DNA of 15,669 nucleotides from Nocardioides sp. (lineage in GTDB: Bacteria > Actinomycetota > Actinomycetes > Propionibacteriales > Nocardioidaceae), in the NCBI GenBank assembly GCA_003519585.1, contig DOWL01000150.1:1-15669 (forward strand). The letters are read 5' to 3'. The position numbers were made by a program, and so were the translations under genes. Of this stretch, positions 6,994 through 14,523 are shown piece after piece; within the stretch, counting starts at the first letter, position 1, and the number at the start of each line of letters is the position of its first letter. The notes below the pieces were generated by a model. The model made no database searches, had not been told where the DNA came from, and saw nothing but the letters and a program-made list of their open reading frames with translations.

Positions 6994-7648
6994 GAGCCTC
7001 GCCGGGCCGGACCAGGCCCGTCTCGTAGGCGAGCACGACGAGCTGGGCGCGGCTCGGTCCGCCCAGCTTGGCGATGACCCGGTTGACGTGGGTCTTCACG
7101 GTCGCCGCCGAGACCACCAGGGCGGCGGCGATCTCGTCGTTGGCGAGGCCGCGAGCGATCAGCCCCAGCACCTCCAGCTCGCGCTCGGTCAGCGCGCCGA
7201 GAGCTGGTGGTACGCCGGGATGCGGAGCCGGCCGGCGTACGTGCTCCTCGATGAGGCGGCGGGTCAGTGTGGGGGCCAGCAGCGCCTCGCCGGCGGCCAC
7301 GGTGTGCACGCCTTCCACCAGCCGGTCGGGCGGCGTGGCCTTGAGCAGGAAGCCTGCCGCGCCGGCGCTCAGGGCCTCGTAGACGTAGCGGTCGACGTCG
7401 TAGGTCGTGAGCACCAGCACCCGGGACTCGCTGCCTCGCGCGACCAGCTCACGTGTGGCCGCGATGCCGTCCAGCACGGGCATCCGGATGTCCATCAGGA
7501 CCACCTCGGGCCGGTGCCTCAGGGCCTGGTCCACCGCATCCCGGCCGTCGGCCGCGGTGGCGACGACGTCGATGCCGCGTCCGGTGAGCAGCAGCTCGAG
7601 GCCGGAGCGGACCAGCTCCTGGTCGTCGGCGACCACGACGGTGGTCAT
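6932..7648 (-). CDS. NarL/LuxR-family DNA-binding response regulator
   Basis: A 238-aa response regulator that would be phosphorylated by the kinase encoded directly upstream. The receiver domain (about 2-118) has acidic residues Asp8/Asp9, phosphoacceptor Asp53 in LMDIRMP, Thr81/Thr82 and Lys103. A GerE/LuxR-type HTH (about 150-212) carries the signature LTERELEVLGLIARGLANDEIA and a recognition helix in SAATVKTHVNRVIAKL. The ATG at 7648 overlaps the kinase stop in ATGA, so the two are translationally coupled. The C-terminal tail of about 25 residues is Pro/Gly/Ala-rich and encoded within the 62-bp overlap with the hydrolase gene. The target regulon is unknown; the 11-bp repeats at 8880-8901 are one place to look. 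Confidence 0.95.
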   Translation of the reverse strand: MTTVVVADDQELVRSGLELLLTGRGIDVVATAADGRDAVDQALRHRPEVVLMDIRMPVLDGIAATRELVARGSESRVLVLTTYDVDRYVYEALSAGAAGFLLKATPPDRLVEGVHTVAAGEALLAPTLTRRLIEEHVRRPAPHPGVPPALGALTERELEVLGLIARGLANDEIAAALVVSAATVKTHVNRVIAKLGGPSRAQLVVLAYETGLVRPGEALTDPPAASGPPGSRGAASPG

Positions 7649-8769
7649 GCTGGTTCCTCGACGCCGGAGCGGATCGGGAGCCGCACCTCGAGCACGAACC
7701 GGCCGCCGTCGTCGGTGGTGCTGAGCGTGCCGCCGAGCAGCGAGACCCGTTCGGCGACGCCGACCAGCCCCAGCCCAGAGCCCGCGCCGGAAGCGCCGGA
7801 GCTGGCGTTGGCGGCCCGGATCAGGAGCTGTCGCGGGTCGGTCCGCAATTCCAGCTGGACCGCCCGGTCCGCGGCGTACCGCTCGGCGTTGGTGAGCGCC
7901 TCCGCGACCACTCGGTACGCCGAGACGTCGAGCGCCGCGGGCAGGTCGGTGACGACGGGGTCGCCCGCCAGCTCGACGCGCAGCCCGGCCCGGCGGTGCT
8001 CCTCGACGAGTGCGGGCACGTCGGCCAGCCCGGGAACGGGAGTCAGCCCGAGCTCGTCGCCACTGTCGCGGATGACGTGCAACAACCGGCCGGTCTCGGC
8101 GAGGGCCCGTCGCCCGGTGCCGGCTGCCGCGTCGAGTACGCCGCGCGCGCGGGCCGGGTCGCGCTCCACCAGATCCTCGGCCACGCTGATCTGCACGACC
8201 ATCGCACTGACCGAGTGGGCGATGACATCGTGCAGCTCGCGGGCGATCCGGTCGCGCTCGTCGCGGGCTGCGGCCTGGCGGATCAGCTCCTGCTCGCGGT
8301 GCAGCGCGGCGTTGTAGTCGGCCAACCGTCGGGTGACCCGGCCGAAGACGTACGGCGGCACCAGCAGTGCCAGGAGGAAGACCGCGTCGGTGATGTTGTG
8401 GGCACGCATGTCGATCGTGGCGTAGTCGAAGACGAGCAGTCCAAGCGTCACCAGCACGCCCACCAGACCGACGTACCCCCGCACCCAGCGAGCCATCGAG
8501 TACGACGCCACCGCGACGATGAGGATCGGCGTGGCGACCTCGTCGACCGCGGGTCCGAGCCATGGCGTGCCGGCGCAGCAGACGCCGGCCACGATGCCGC
8601 TGGCCATGGGATGGACGCGGCGCGGCACCAGCGCCGAGCACGCGGTCAGCAGGGCGATCGCGGCACCGAGCCGGCCGTCGATGTCGAGCGCGAGCAGTTC
8701 GACCACCACCAGCACGGCCAGGCCGAGCGGCAGCAGCCCGTCGCGCCAGCGCAGCGAGGTGCTGTCCAC
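7645..8769 (-). CDS. Membrane sensor histidine kinase, DesK/HPK7 type
   Basis: A 374-aa kinase pairing with the response regulator downstream. Residues about 10-145 form several hydrophobic segments (roughly six) with short loops and no large extracytoplasmic domain, as in sensors that read the membrane or an integral partner. The HisKA_3 dimerisation helix holds phosphoacceptor His180 in ARELHDVIAHS. The HATPase_c domain has the N-box Asn294 (EALTNAERY), an Asn321-containing motif in place of a classical DxG, and the G-box GSGLGLVGVAERV (330-342). The start is GTG 8769 with little RBS; TAGCCT on the minus strand (8781-8776) ends 6 nt upstream, consistent with leaderless initiation. It overlaps the regulator gene by 4 bp. 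No ABC transporter operon, a common partner of this class, is adjacent. Confidence 0.93.
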   Translation of the reverse strand: MDSTSLRWRDGLLPLGLAVLVVVELLALDIDGRLGAAIALLTACSALVPRRVHPMASGIVAGVCCAGTPWLGPAVDEVATPILIVAVASYSMARWVRGYVGLVGVLVTLGLLVFDYATIDMRAHNITDAVFLLALLVPPYVFGRVTRRLADYNAALHREQELIRQAAARDERDRIARELHDVIAHSVSAMVVQISVAEDLVERDPARARGVLDAAAGTGRRALAETGRLLHVIRDSGDELGLTPVPGLADVPALVEEHRRAGLRVELAGDPVVTDLPAALDVSAYRVVAEALTNAERYAADRAVQLELRTDPRQLLIRAANASSGASGAGSGLGLVGVAERVSLLGGTLSTTDDGGRFVLEVRLPIRSGVEEPA

Positions 8770-8775
8770 GTCCGG

Positions 8776-8781
8776 AGGCTA
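8776..8781 (-). promoter_or_regulatory. Putative -10 element of the histidine kinase operon
   Basis: TAGCCT on the minus strand ends 6 nt before the GTG at 8769. A TTGACG lies further upstream on the same strand but at a 21-bp spacing, too long for an ordinary promoter, so the -35 is unresolved. Confidence 0.35.
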
Positions 8782-8879
8782 CGCGTCCGACGAGGTATCC
8801 GCCGTCAACCCTGGGGTGGACACCGGACCGCCCCCGAGGGCGACGACCTGGACCACCGGTCGTTTCTACGTTCCCTGCA

Positions 8880-8901
8880 TCGATTGACCATCGATTGACC
8901 A
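8880..8901. repeat. Tandem 11-bp repeat in the kinase/membrane-protein intergenic region
   Basis: TCGATTGACCA is repeated exactly, at 8880-8890 and 8891-8901, followed by a related, degenerate stretch (CCGATCGAGCGTCGGTTGGACCA from 8902, split by two mismatching positions). It lies between the divergent kinase operon and the membrane protein gene, about 43 bp before the latter's start. The 11-bp period is close to one helical turn, as expected for side-by-side binding of one regulator. Confidence 0.75.
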
Positions 8902-8943
8902 CCGATCGAGCGTCGGTTGGACCACGACCCCGAGGAGAGCCAG

Positions 8944-9630
8944 ATGACGATGATCAACACTCCGGTCACTGCGGTGACGCAGGTGACCGACCGCGACCGC
9001 CTGATCGGGCGGATCGCCTGGGTCAGTGCCTGGGTCGCGCTGGTGGTCGGCCAACTGCACGCCCTGGCCCGGCACCGCACCGAGGATGGCAAGGCCGACC
9101 TGGACCTGGCACTCACGCGGTTCTGGGCCGAGCCCGCCGGCGACCTGCTCTCCCCGTTGTTCTCGTGGGGCACTCCCGACTTCGTCTACGTGACCTACGG
9201 CAAGGTGTGGCTGCCGATCTTCGTGGCCTTCACCGTCTGCGCGTTCGTCGTGCATCGGCACCGGCGTCCGACCGGAGCCGAGCGCTGGTGCTGGCGGGTC
9301 ACGCTGTTCGCCTACGTCGGCGCGTGTGTATCGGTGGCGGCGGAGTACTGGCTGCAGTGGGGCAGCGAGACCAGCGACCTGCTCGAGGACCTGTTCCTGG
9401 TGACCCTGCCGTTCGTGCTCACCGTGCTCGCCTCGACGGTGCTCGGCATCGTGCTGCTGGTGAAGCGCGCGCAGCCCCGCCTCCCCGCGATCTTGCTGAC
9501 CCTGGTGCTGCCCGGGCTGGTGCTCATCCCCATGGTCACGTCGCTGGGCAACGTCACACTGCCCATCGCTTTCGCCTTCGGACTGTTCGGCCGCAGGTTG
9601 GGGCGCCAGGAGGAGCCGTTCGTCAGCTGA
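8944..9630 (+). CDS. Integral membrane protein of unknown function
   Basis: A 228-aa protein I cannot assign to a named family. It has about five hydrophobic segments (roughly 22-38, 84-103, 117-135, 148-172 and 181-210) and a short polar N-terminus. A loop between the first two segments includes LHALARHRTEDG and many aromatics (FSWGTPDFVYVTYGKVWLP). The ATG at 8944 is preferred because GAGGAGAG (8932-8939) is a strong RBS for it; an in-frame TTG at 8917 would place that RBS inside the gene. It is divergent from the two-component operon, so it could be a regulatory target, which is inference. Its last 8 bp overlap the convergent SGNH hydrolase gene. Confidence 0.8.
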   Translation: MTMINTPVTAVTQVTDRDRLIGRIAWVSAWVALVVGQLHALARHRTEDGKADLDLALTRFWAEPAGDLLSPLFSWGTPDFVYVTYGKVWLPIFVAFTVCAFVVHRHRRPTGAERWCWRVTLFAYVGACVSVAAEYWLQWGSETSDLLEDLFLVTLPFVLTVLASTVLGIVLLVKRAQPRLPAILLTLVLPGLVLIPMVTSLGNVTLPIAFAFGLFGRRLGRQEEPFVS

Positions 9631-10318
9631 GGTTGAGAGCGGCGATCCGGTCGGCCACGATGTCCCCGAACTCGCGGTGGCCGGCCGGCGTCAGGTGCAG
9701 GCGGTCGCGCAGGTAGGGCAGGTCGAGGTCGGCGGTCGAGACGTACGCCACGCCGTACACCGTGCTGAGGAAGCGGAGCAGCCGGTCCACGCGGGGCACC
9801 GCGCGCGCTCGGGCGGGCGCGGGCGCGGGGCCGACGACGACGACGCGGTACGGCGACGCCGTGCGGACGACCCGCGCGAAGCCGGCCTTGATGGCCGCCC
9901 GGCTCTCGTCGTAGTCGTTGAGTCCGCCCTCGATGACCACGAGGTCGGCGCCGCCCTTGAGCGCCGCCGGCGCGCGATCGGAGAACGAGACCCGGCCGCA
10001 GGGCGACGCACCCGCACTGAAGCCCGATCCGGAGAAACCGGCCACGTGCACCCGGCCCGGCAGCCGCGAGGGCCACGACCGCTCCGGATGGTCCAGGCCG
10101 AGACCGGCCGACCACGAGTCGCCGATCACCACGACCCGCGCCCCCGAGCCGGTGACCTGCTTGGCGCGGGCCGCGGATGACGCGGCGAACCGCTCACACT
10201 TCGAGAGGTTCGCACTGGCCCGTGCCGCGACGACGCCGACCGCGACCAGCGTCGCCACAAGCGTCAGCGCCGTCGCGAGGACAACACGACGGCGCGGCAG
10301 TCCGACCCGAGAGAGCAC
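9623..10318 (-). CDS. Exported SGNH/GDSL-type hydrolase
   Basis: A 231-aa SGNH-fold esterase/acyl hydrolase. An N-terminal hydrophobic segment (about 12-32) preceded by Arg residues serves as a signal peptide or membrane anchor; ASA near 34-36 is a possible cleavage site. Block I GDSWSAG gives nucleophile Ser68, block III GGLND gives Asn134, and block V gives Asp205 and His208 in DRLHLTPAGH; a Gly-rich stretch near 94-102 fits block II. Start GTG at 10318 has no obvious RBS. Family substrates include lipids, acetylated sugars and cell-wall polymers, with no specific clue here. It follows hflX on the same strand but 385 bp away, so it is probably a separate transcript. Confidence 0.88.
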   Translation of the reverse strand: MLSRVGLPRRRVVLATALTLVATLVAVGVVAARASANLSKCERFAASSAARAKQVTGSGARVVVIGDSWSAGLGLDHPERSWPSRLPGRVHVAGFSGSGFSAGASPCGRVSFSDRAPAALKGGADLVVIEGGLNDYDESRAAIKAGFARVVRTASPYRVVVVGPAPAPARARAVPRVDRLLRFLSTVYGVAYVSTADLDLPYLRDRLHLTPAGHREFGDIVADRIAALNLS

Positions 10319-10490
10319 GAGCGCAAGTCTGCGGTGCGCGCCGCCCCGACCCCATGGTCAGAACGGATGGTTTCGCACGCGGAAGTTGACTAGTTGGTGT
10401 GACCGCACGGGGTTCGTTCACTCGGGAGGGAGCGCAGCGACCCGGTTTGTCGCGGCGGAGCCGCGCGCCCAAACGGGCGAAGCCCGCGCC
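10319..10490. other. Non-coding region upstream of the SGNH hydrolase gene
   Basis: Together with 10491-10703 this is the longest gene-free stretch of the window. The part after about 10420 is made of short G/C modules of the kind GAGCGCAGCGAC, GCGGCGGAGCCGC and GGGCGAAGCCCGC, resembling the interior of the 98-bp repeats that follow. Only spurious ORFs are present. I found no clear promoter, although the SGNH promoter should lie near 10320-10370. Confidence 0.6.
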
Positions 10491-10686
10491 CCGCGATCGG
10501 GCCGTCGCCCACGATGGACTGCGAAGCCCGCGAAGCGGAGCGAGCGTCCGTCGTGGGTGCCGGGCCGAAGCTCGCGGGGGTATTCAGTCCGCGATCGGGC
10601 CGTCGCCCACGATGGACTGCGAAGCCCGCGAAGCGGAGCGAGCGTCCGTCGTGGGTGCCGGGCCGAAGCTCGCGGGGGTATTCAGT
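10491..10686. repeat. 98-bp unit in perfect tandem duplication
   Basis: Positions 10491-10588 and 10589-10686 are identical over 98 bp, followed by five bases of a third copy (CCGCG, 10687-10691). Each unit has a 12-bp hairpin stem with one G-T wobble: 10508-10519 with 10546-10557, and 10606-10617 with 10644-10655. The 26-nt loop is rich in GCGAAGC/GGAGCGAG modules. The array ends 13 bp past the hflX stop, so it lies in the hflX 3' region and upstream of the SGNH gene. Exact identity indicates recent duplication or gene-conversion maintenance. The unit may be a REP-like or small-RNA-like element. Confidence 0.95.
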
Positions 10687-10703
10687 CCGCGGCCGCCGGG
10701 GTA

Positions 10704-12221
10704 TCAAACGGCGTAGGTCGCCAGCTCGCCTGCGAGGTCCTGGTTGGCCCGGCCGGCGACGATCGTGCCGTCGGCGGTGTGCTCCATGGAGTCGATCTCG
10801 CCGTGCTGGTGCAGCCGGTTGATCAGGTCGCCGCGTTCGTAGGGCAGCAGCGCCTTGAACTCCACGCCTGGCTTGGGCAACTCACCCTCGACGAGGGCCA
10901 GCGCCTCCGCGATGCCCTCGCCGGTCTTGGCGCTCACGACGACCGAGTGCGGCTCCTCGCGCTGCAGCCGAGCCAGCACCAGCGGGTCGGCGGCGTCGGC
11001 CTTGTTGATCACGATGATCTCGGGGATCTCCGACGCGCCGATCTCGGCGAACACCTCGCGCACTGCGGAGATCTGGCCCTCGGGATCGGCGTGCGAGCCG
11101 TCGACGACGTGCAGGATCAGATCGGCGTCGGCGACCTCCTCCAGCGTCGAGCGGAACGCCTCGACCAACTGGTGGGGCAGGTGCCGCACGAAGCCGACCG
11201 TGTCGCTCATGGTGTAGACGCGGCCGTCGGCGGTGGTCGTACGGCGGGTGGTCGGGTCGAGGGTCGCGAACAGTGCGTCCTCGACCAGGACACCGGCGTC
11301 GGTGAGCCGGTTGAGGAGCGAGGACTTGCCGGCGTTGGTGTAGCCCGCGATCGCGACCGCAGGAATCGCGCGTGCGTGCCGCATGGCGCGCTTGGCGTCG
11401 CGGGTCTTCTTCATCTCCTTGAGCTCGCGGCGGAGCTTGGCGATCTTGGTGTTGATCCGGCGACGGTCGGTCTCGATCTTGGTCTCACCGGGGCCGCGGC
11501 CGCCGATGCCGGCGCCGCCGGCGACCCGGCCACCGACCTGCCGGGACAGGTTGCCGCCCCACCCACGGAGCCGCTGGGTCATGTAGTTGAGCTGGGCGAG
11601 CTCGACCTGGGCCTGGCCCTCCTTGGACTTCGCGTGCTGAGCGAAGATGTCGAGGATCAGCGCGGTCCGGTCGACGACCTTCACCTTGAGCCGGTCCTCG
11701 AGGTTGCGCAGCTGGCTGGGCGCGAGCTCGCCGTCGCAGATCACCGTGTCGGCGCCGGTGGCGCGGACGATCTCTCCGATGGCCTCGACCTTGCCGCGGC
11801 CGACGTACGTCGCGGGGTCGGGAGACTGCCGACGCTGGTAGATCGCTTCGAGCACCTCCGAACCCGCGGTCTCGGCAAGCAGCGCCAGCTCGGCCATGGA
11901 GTTCTCCGCGTCCTCGACCGAGCCCTCGGTCCAGACGCCGACCAGGACCACCCGCTCGAGGCGGAGCTGCCGGTATTCGACCTCGCTGATGTCCTCGAGC
12001 TCGGTGGACAGGCCTGCGACGCGGCGCAGCGCGTGCCGCTCGGCGAGCTCCATCGCGCCCACGGTCGGCTCGTCCTCGGGCCACTCTTCGGGGTCGGGGT
12101 CGTCCGCCCAGTCGGAGGTTTCCTCGAGCTCGTCGCCGAGGTCGAACTCCTCCAGCTCGATCGTGGAGTCGGCCGAGGAGAGGTCGTCGGCGTCGGGGCT
12201 GAGGTCAGGTGCGTTCGTCAT
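10704..12221 (-). CDS. hflX: Ribosome-associated GTPase HflX
   Basis: A 505-aa TRAFAC-class GTPase that splits stalled 70S ribosomes during stress. An acidic, low-complexity N-terminal extension (about 1-55) precedes the HflX nucleotide-binding domain (about 90-270), with the family signatures YVGRGKVEAI and GQAQVELAQLNYM (202-214), GGRGPGETKIETDRR (240-254), and a long coiled linker. The G domain has P-loop GYTNAGKS (293-300), DTVGF (340-344), NKAD (406-409) and SAKTGEG for G5. Start ATG 12221 has TACGCT 9 nt upstream and no RBS, so it is probably leaderless. In many actinobacteria hflX follows dapF; here a divergent kinase gene sits upstream instead. A 98-bp tandem repeat lies just downstream. 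Confidence 0.97.
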   Translation of the reverse strand: MTNAPDLSPDADDLSSADSTIELEEFDLGDELEETSDWADDPDPEEWPEDEPTVGAMELAERHALRRVAGLSTELEDISEVEYRQLRLERVVLVGVWTEGSVEDAENSMAELALLAETAGSEVLEAIYQRRQSPDPATYVGRGKVEAIGEIVRATGADTVICDGELAPSQLRNLEDRLKVKVVDRTALILDIFAQHAKSKEGQAQVELAQLNYMTQRLRGWGGNLSRQVGGRVAGGAGIGGRGPGETKIETDRRRINTKIAKLRRELKEMKKTRDAKRAMRHARAIPAVAIAGYTNAGKSSLLNRLTDAGVLVEDALFATLDPTTRRTTTADGRVYTMSDTVGFVRHLPHQLVEAFRSTLEEVADADLILHVVDGSHADPEGQISAVREVFAEIGASEIPEIIVINKADAADPLVLARLQREEPHSVVVSAKTGEGIAEALALVEGELPKPGVEFKALLPYERGDLINRLHQHGEIDSMEHTADGTIVAGRANQDLAGELATYAV

Positions 12222-12230
12222 ACGTGCTCA

Positions 12231-12240
12231 AGCGTACGGT
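12231..12240. promoter_or_regulatory. Overlapping divergent -10 elements of hflX and the kinase gene
   Basis: AGCGTACGGT reads TACGGT rightwards (12235-12240), 8 nt before the ATG at 12249, and TACGCT leftwards (12236-12231), 9 nt before the hflX ATG at 12221. The two hexamers share the TA of GTAC, so polymerase could open only one at a time. The 27-bp intergenic gap has no room for leaders. No good -35 is visible on either side. Confidence 0.5.
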
Positions 12241-12248
12241 CGGGCCCC

Positions 12249-12920
12249 ATGAGGCGCATCCGCGTTTCCCCCGACGGCCGCGAGATCCGCGACTTGGTGG
12301 CCGGCTTGCCCCCGGGCCGGTTCGTGCTCGGGCTGAGCGGCTCCCCCGGAGTCGGCAAGTCAACGCTGGCCGCGGACCTTGCTTCGGCGTACGGCGCGCC
12401 GGTGGTGCCGATGGACGGCTTCCACCGACCCAACGCCGAGCTGATCGTGATGGGCCGGCTCGACGCCAAAGGAGCCCCGGACACCTTCGACGCCGAGGGC
12501 TACGCGGAGCTCCTGCGGCGGCTGCGGGGCGGGGTCAACGGGGGTGAGGTCTGGGCGCCGGCCTTCGACCACCGGCTGCCCGACCCGGTCGCGGATGCGA
12601 TCGCGGTGCCCGGCACGGCCGGGTTGGTGGTGACCGAGGGCAACTACCTGCTGCTCGATGAGGCGCGGTGGCGTGCGGCGTACGACGCCTGCGATGCGGT
12701 CTGGCACCTGGTCACCGACGACCAGGTGCGCACCGAGCGGCTGGTCCGGCGCCACCACGACTCGGGCAAGGACCCGCGGTTCGCGCGGGAATGGGTCGCG
12801 CGGGTCGACCAGCCGAACGCCGACCAGGTCGAGGCCGCGGCGCACCGAGCCGACCTCGTGCTCGACCTCGGGGAGTGGTCAGGCCGGATCGAGGGTCCGG
12901 CTCCAGACGGCGGCGCCTGA
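12249..12920 (+). CDS. P-loop nucleoside/nucleotide kinase family protein
   Basis: A 223-aa protein of the PRK/uridine kinase/pantothenate kinase-like superfamily, which phosphorylates small hydroxylated substrates with ATP. Seen: Walker A GSPGVGKS (31-38), MDGFHRPN (55-62) with Asp56 as candidate base/Mg ligand, the substrate-loop region MGRLDAKGAPDTFD (68-81), and VTEGNYLLLD (128-137), the GNYLLL signature typical of the YggC/FrcK-like branch. The lid region has the Arg-rich sequence RTERLVRRHH. The substrate is not predictable; fructose, nucleosides and pantothenate are all handled by relatives. Start ATG 12249 is 8 nt after TACGGT. It is divergent from hflX (27 bp), and its 3' end overlaps the convergent phosphatase gene by 42 bp. 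Confidence 0.88.
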   Translation: MRRIRVSPDGREIRDLVAGLPPGRFVLGLSGSPGVGKSTLAADLASAYGAPVVPMDGFHRPNAELIVMGRLDAKGAPDTFDAEGYAELLRRLRGGVNGGEVWAPAFDHRLPDPVADAIAVPGTAGLVVTEGNYLLLDEARWRAAYDACDAVWHLVTDDQVRTERLVRRHHDSGKDPRFAREWVARVDQPNADQVEAAAHRADLVLDLGEWSGRIEGPAPDGGA

Positions 12921-14444
12921 CGCTTCGTGCAGGGTGACCGTGAGCGCACCCGCCGCGTCGATGGCCAGGTGGCCGAAGAACTGGTTGCCGTCGCGCGGCG
13001 ACTGTCGGCGGGGCGAGTCGTTGCCCTTCGAGAAGACCACCTGGGGCCCGAACGTGCCGTCCAGCACCCCGTCCTTGCGTGGGAAGGTCTCGGCGGCGAG
13101 CGGACCGGAGACGAACTCCCAGAAGGGATCGAAGTCGGTGTACGCCGCCCGCTCGGGTGCGTAGTGGTGTGCGGCGGTGTAGTGCACGTCAGCGGTCACG
13201 AACACGACGTTCCGCACCCCGGCCCGGCGCCAGGCCGACAGGATCCGGGCCAGCTCGGGCTCTCGGCCGAGCGGCGGGCCGTCGTCGCCGTTGCACGGTC
13301 CGTCGAGGTCGTCGTCGTGGGTGGACGGGATCGAGAGCGGGAGGTCGGCCGAGATCACCTTCCACGTCGCCGTGGAGGCGATCACGGAGTCGGTGAGCCA
13401 CCGCTCCTGATCGGCGCCGAGGATCCCTTGCGGCCGAACCCGGAAGGTGTCGTTAGGCCCCCGATAGGACCGCATGTCGAGCACGAAGAGGTCGAGGTGC
13501 TGGCCGCGCGGCACCCGCCGGTAGATCCGGCCGGTCGCGTAGCCGTCACCGGAGCGGTCGATCAGCGTGCGGACCGGGACCGGCTGGTACTCCTGCCAGG
13601 CCCGTCGGCCGCGGGCGGCGAGCACGTCGCAGCGACGCTCGGTGTAGCGATCGTCCTCGAGCAGTTCGCCCGGATACCAGTTGTTGCAGGTCTCGTGGTC
13701 GTCCCACTGCGCGATCGTGGGCACCTGGGCGTAGAGCTCTCGGACGTGGGTGTCCTGGAGCACGTAGCGCTGCCGGCCGCGGAACTCCTCGAGCGTCTCG
13801 GACACCTTCTCGACGCCGTCGGAGACCACGTTGCGCCAGACCACACCGCTCTCCTCGGTGAAGCTCGGCGGGATCTCGAGGTCGGCGTAGACGGTGTCGC
13901 CGCAGTGCACGAACAGGTCCGGCTGGGTGCGGAGGACCGCGCGGTACGTCGTGAGTCCGCCCAGCTCCTCGTTGATGCCGAACCCCTGACCGCAGGTGTC
14001 GCCCGACCACACCACGGACTGTGCGGCCGCGTGCACCGGGGCGGTGCTGAACGAGACCCGCTCGGTCTGGCCCGTCGCCCCCGCGTCGTTGGTGAACCAC
14101 ACCGTGGCGTCGTACCGCCGGCCCGGCGCGAGGCCGCGGAGTTGCACCCGGGCAGTGTGGTCGGTGCGCTCGTCCGCCCACGGACCGCGGACCGTCCGGA
14201 GGACCCGGCCGTTGCTCGCCAAGCGGACCGTGAGCCGACCCGAGCCGGCCGAGCGCGCCCACACGACCGCCGAGTCGGTGGTCACCTCGCCCGAGCGGGC
14301 GCCGTGAGCCAGCGGTAGCCGCGAACGGATCTGGTTCGGGGCTGCGCCCGGCCAGCCGACGGCCATCAGGCCTGGAACGGCGCCGATGCCCACGCCGCCG
14401 AGGAGCGCCGTCCGCCTGCCGACCTGCCAGTCGGTGTCGACCAT
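12879..14444 (-). CDS. phoD: PhoD-family alkaline phosphatase/phosphodiesterase
   Basis: A 521-aa exported metallo-phosphoesterase. The N-terminus has a twin arginine in GRRTALLGG (Arg10-Arg11) and a hydrophobic stretch up to about 35, a plausible Tat signal, as known for PhoD. An N-terminal Ig-like PhoD domain (about 45-135) precedes the catalytic domain with metal-ligand motifs WSGDTCGQG (Asp149), HCGDTVYAD (Asp183), QWDDHETCNN (Asp248, Asp249, His250, Asn254) and TADVHYTAAHH (Asp419, His421). PhoD enzymes use Ca2+ and Fe3+ to release phosphate from mono- and diesters and are often under PhoP control; no PHO box was recognised here. Length is normal. The start ATG has only a weak RBS. Its 3' end overlaps the convergent kinase gene. 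Confidence 0.92.
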   Translation of the reverse strand: MVDTDWQVGRRTALLGGVGIGAVPGLMAVGWPGAAPNQIRSRLPLAHGARSGEVTTDSAVVWARSAGSGRLTVRLASNGRVLRTVRGPWADERTDHTARVQLRGLAPGRRYDATVWFTNDAGATGQTERVSFSTAPVHAAAQSVVWSGDTCGQGFGINEELGGLTTYRAVLRTQPDLFVHCGDTVYADLEIPPSFTEESGVVWRNVVSDGVEKVSETLEEFRGRQRYVLQDTHVRELYAQVPTIAQWDDHETCNNWYPGELLEDDRYTERRCDVLAARGRRAWQEYQPVPVRTLIDRSGDGYATGRIYRRVPRGQHLDLFVLDMRSYRGPNDTFRVRPQGILGADQERWLTDSVIASTATWKVISADLPLSIPSTHDDDLDGPCNGDDGPPLGREPELARILSAWRRAGVRNVVFVTADVHYTAAHHYAPERAAYTDFDPFWEFVSGPLAAETFPRKDGVLDGTFGPQVVFSKGNDSPRRQSPRDGNQFFGHLAIDAAGALTVTLHEASGAAVWSRTLDPA

Positions 14445-14523
14445 GGCTGCAGGTCAGCGGTCGTGGTTGTCGGGGTGGGTACGCGCGGATGACGTGTCGC
14501 CCAACCCTGGGTGAGCGTCCGGC

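Noticed and set aside
10491..10686. CRISPR-like repeat array
   Set aside because: There are only two 98-bp copies, directly abutting and without spacers, and no cas gene is nearby.
9918..12248. Long plus-strand open frame across hflX and its downstream repeat region
   Set aside because: It is a high-GC shadow of hflX and non-coding sequence; only its 3' part from 12249 (the kinase) has recognisable motifs and a plausible start.
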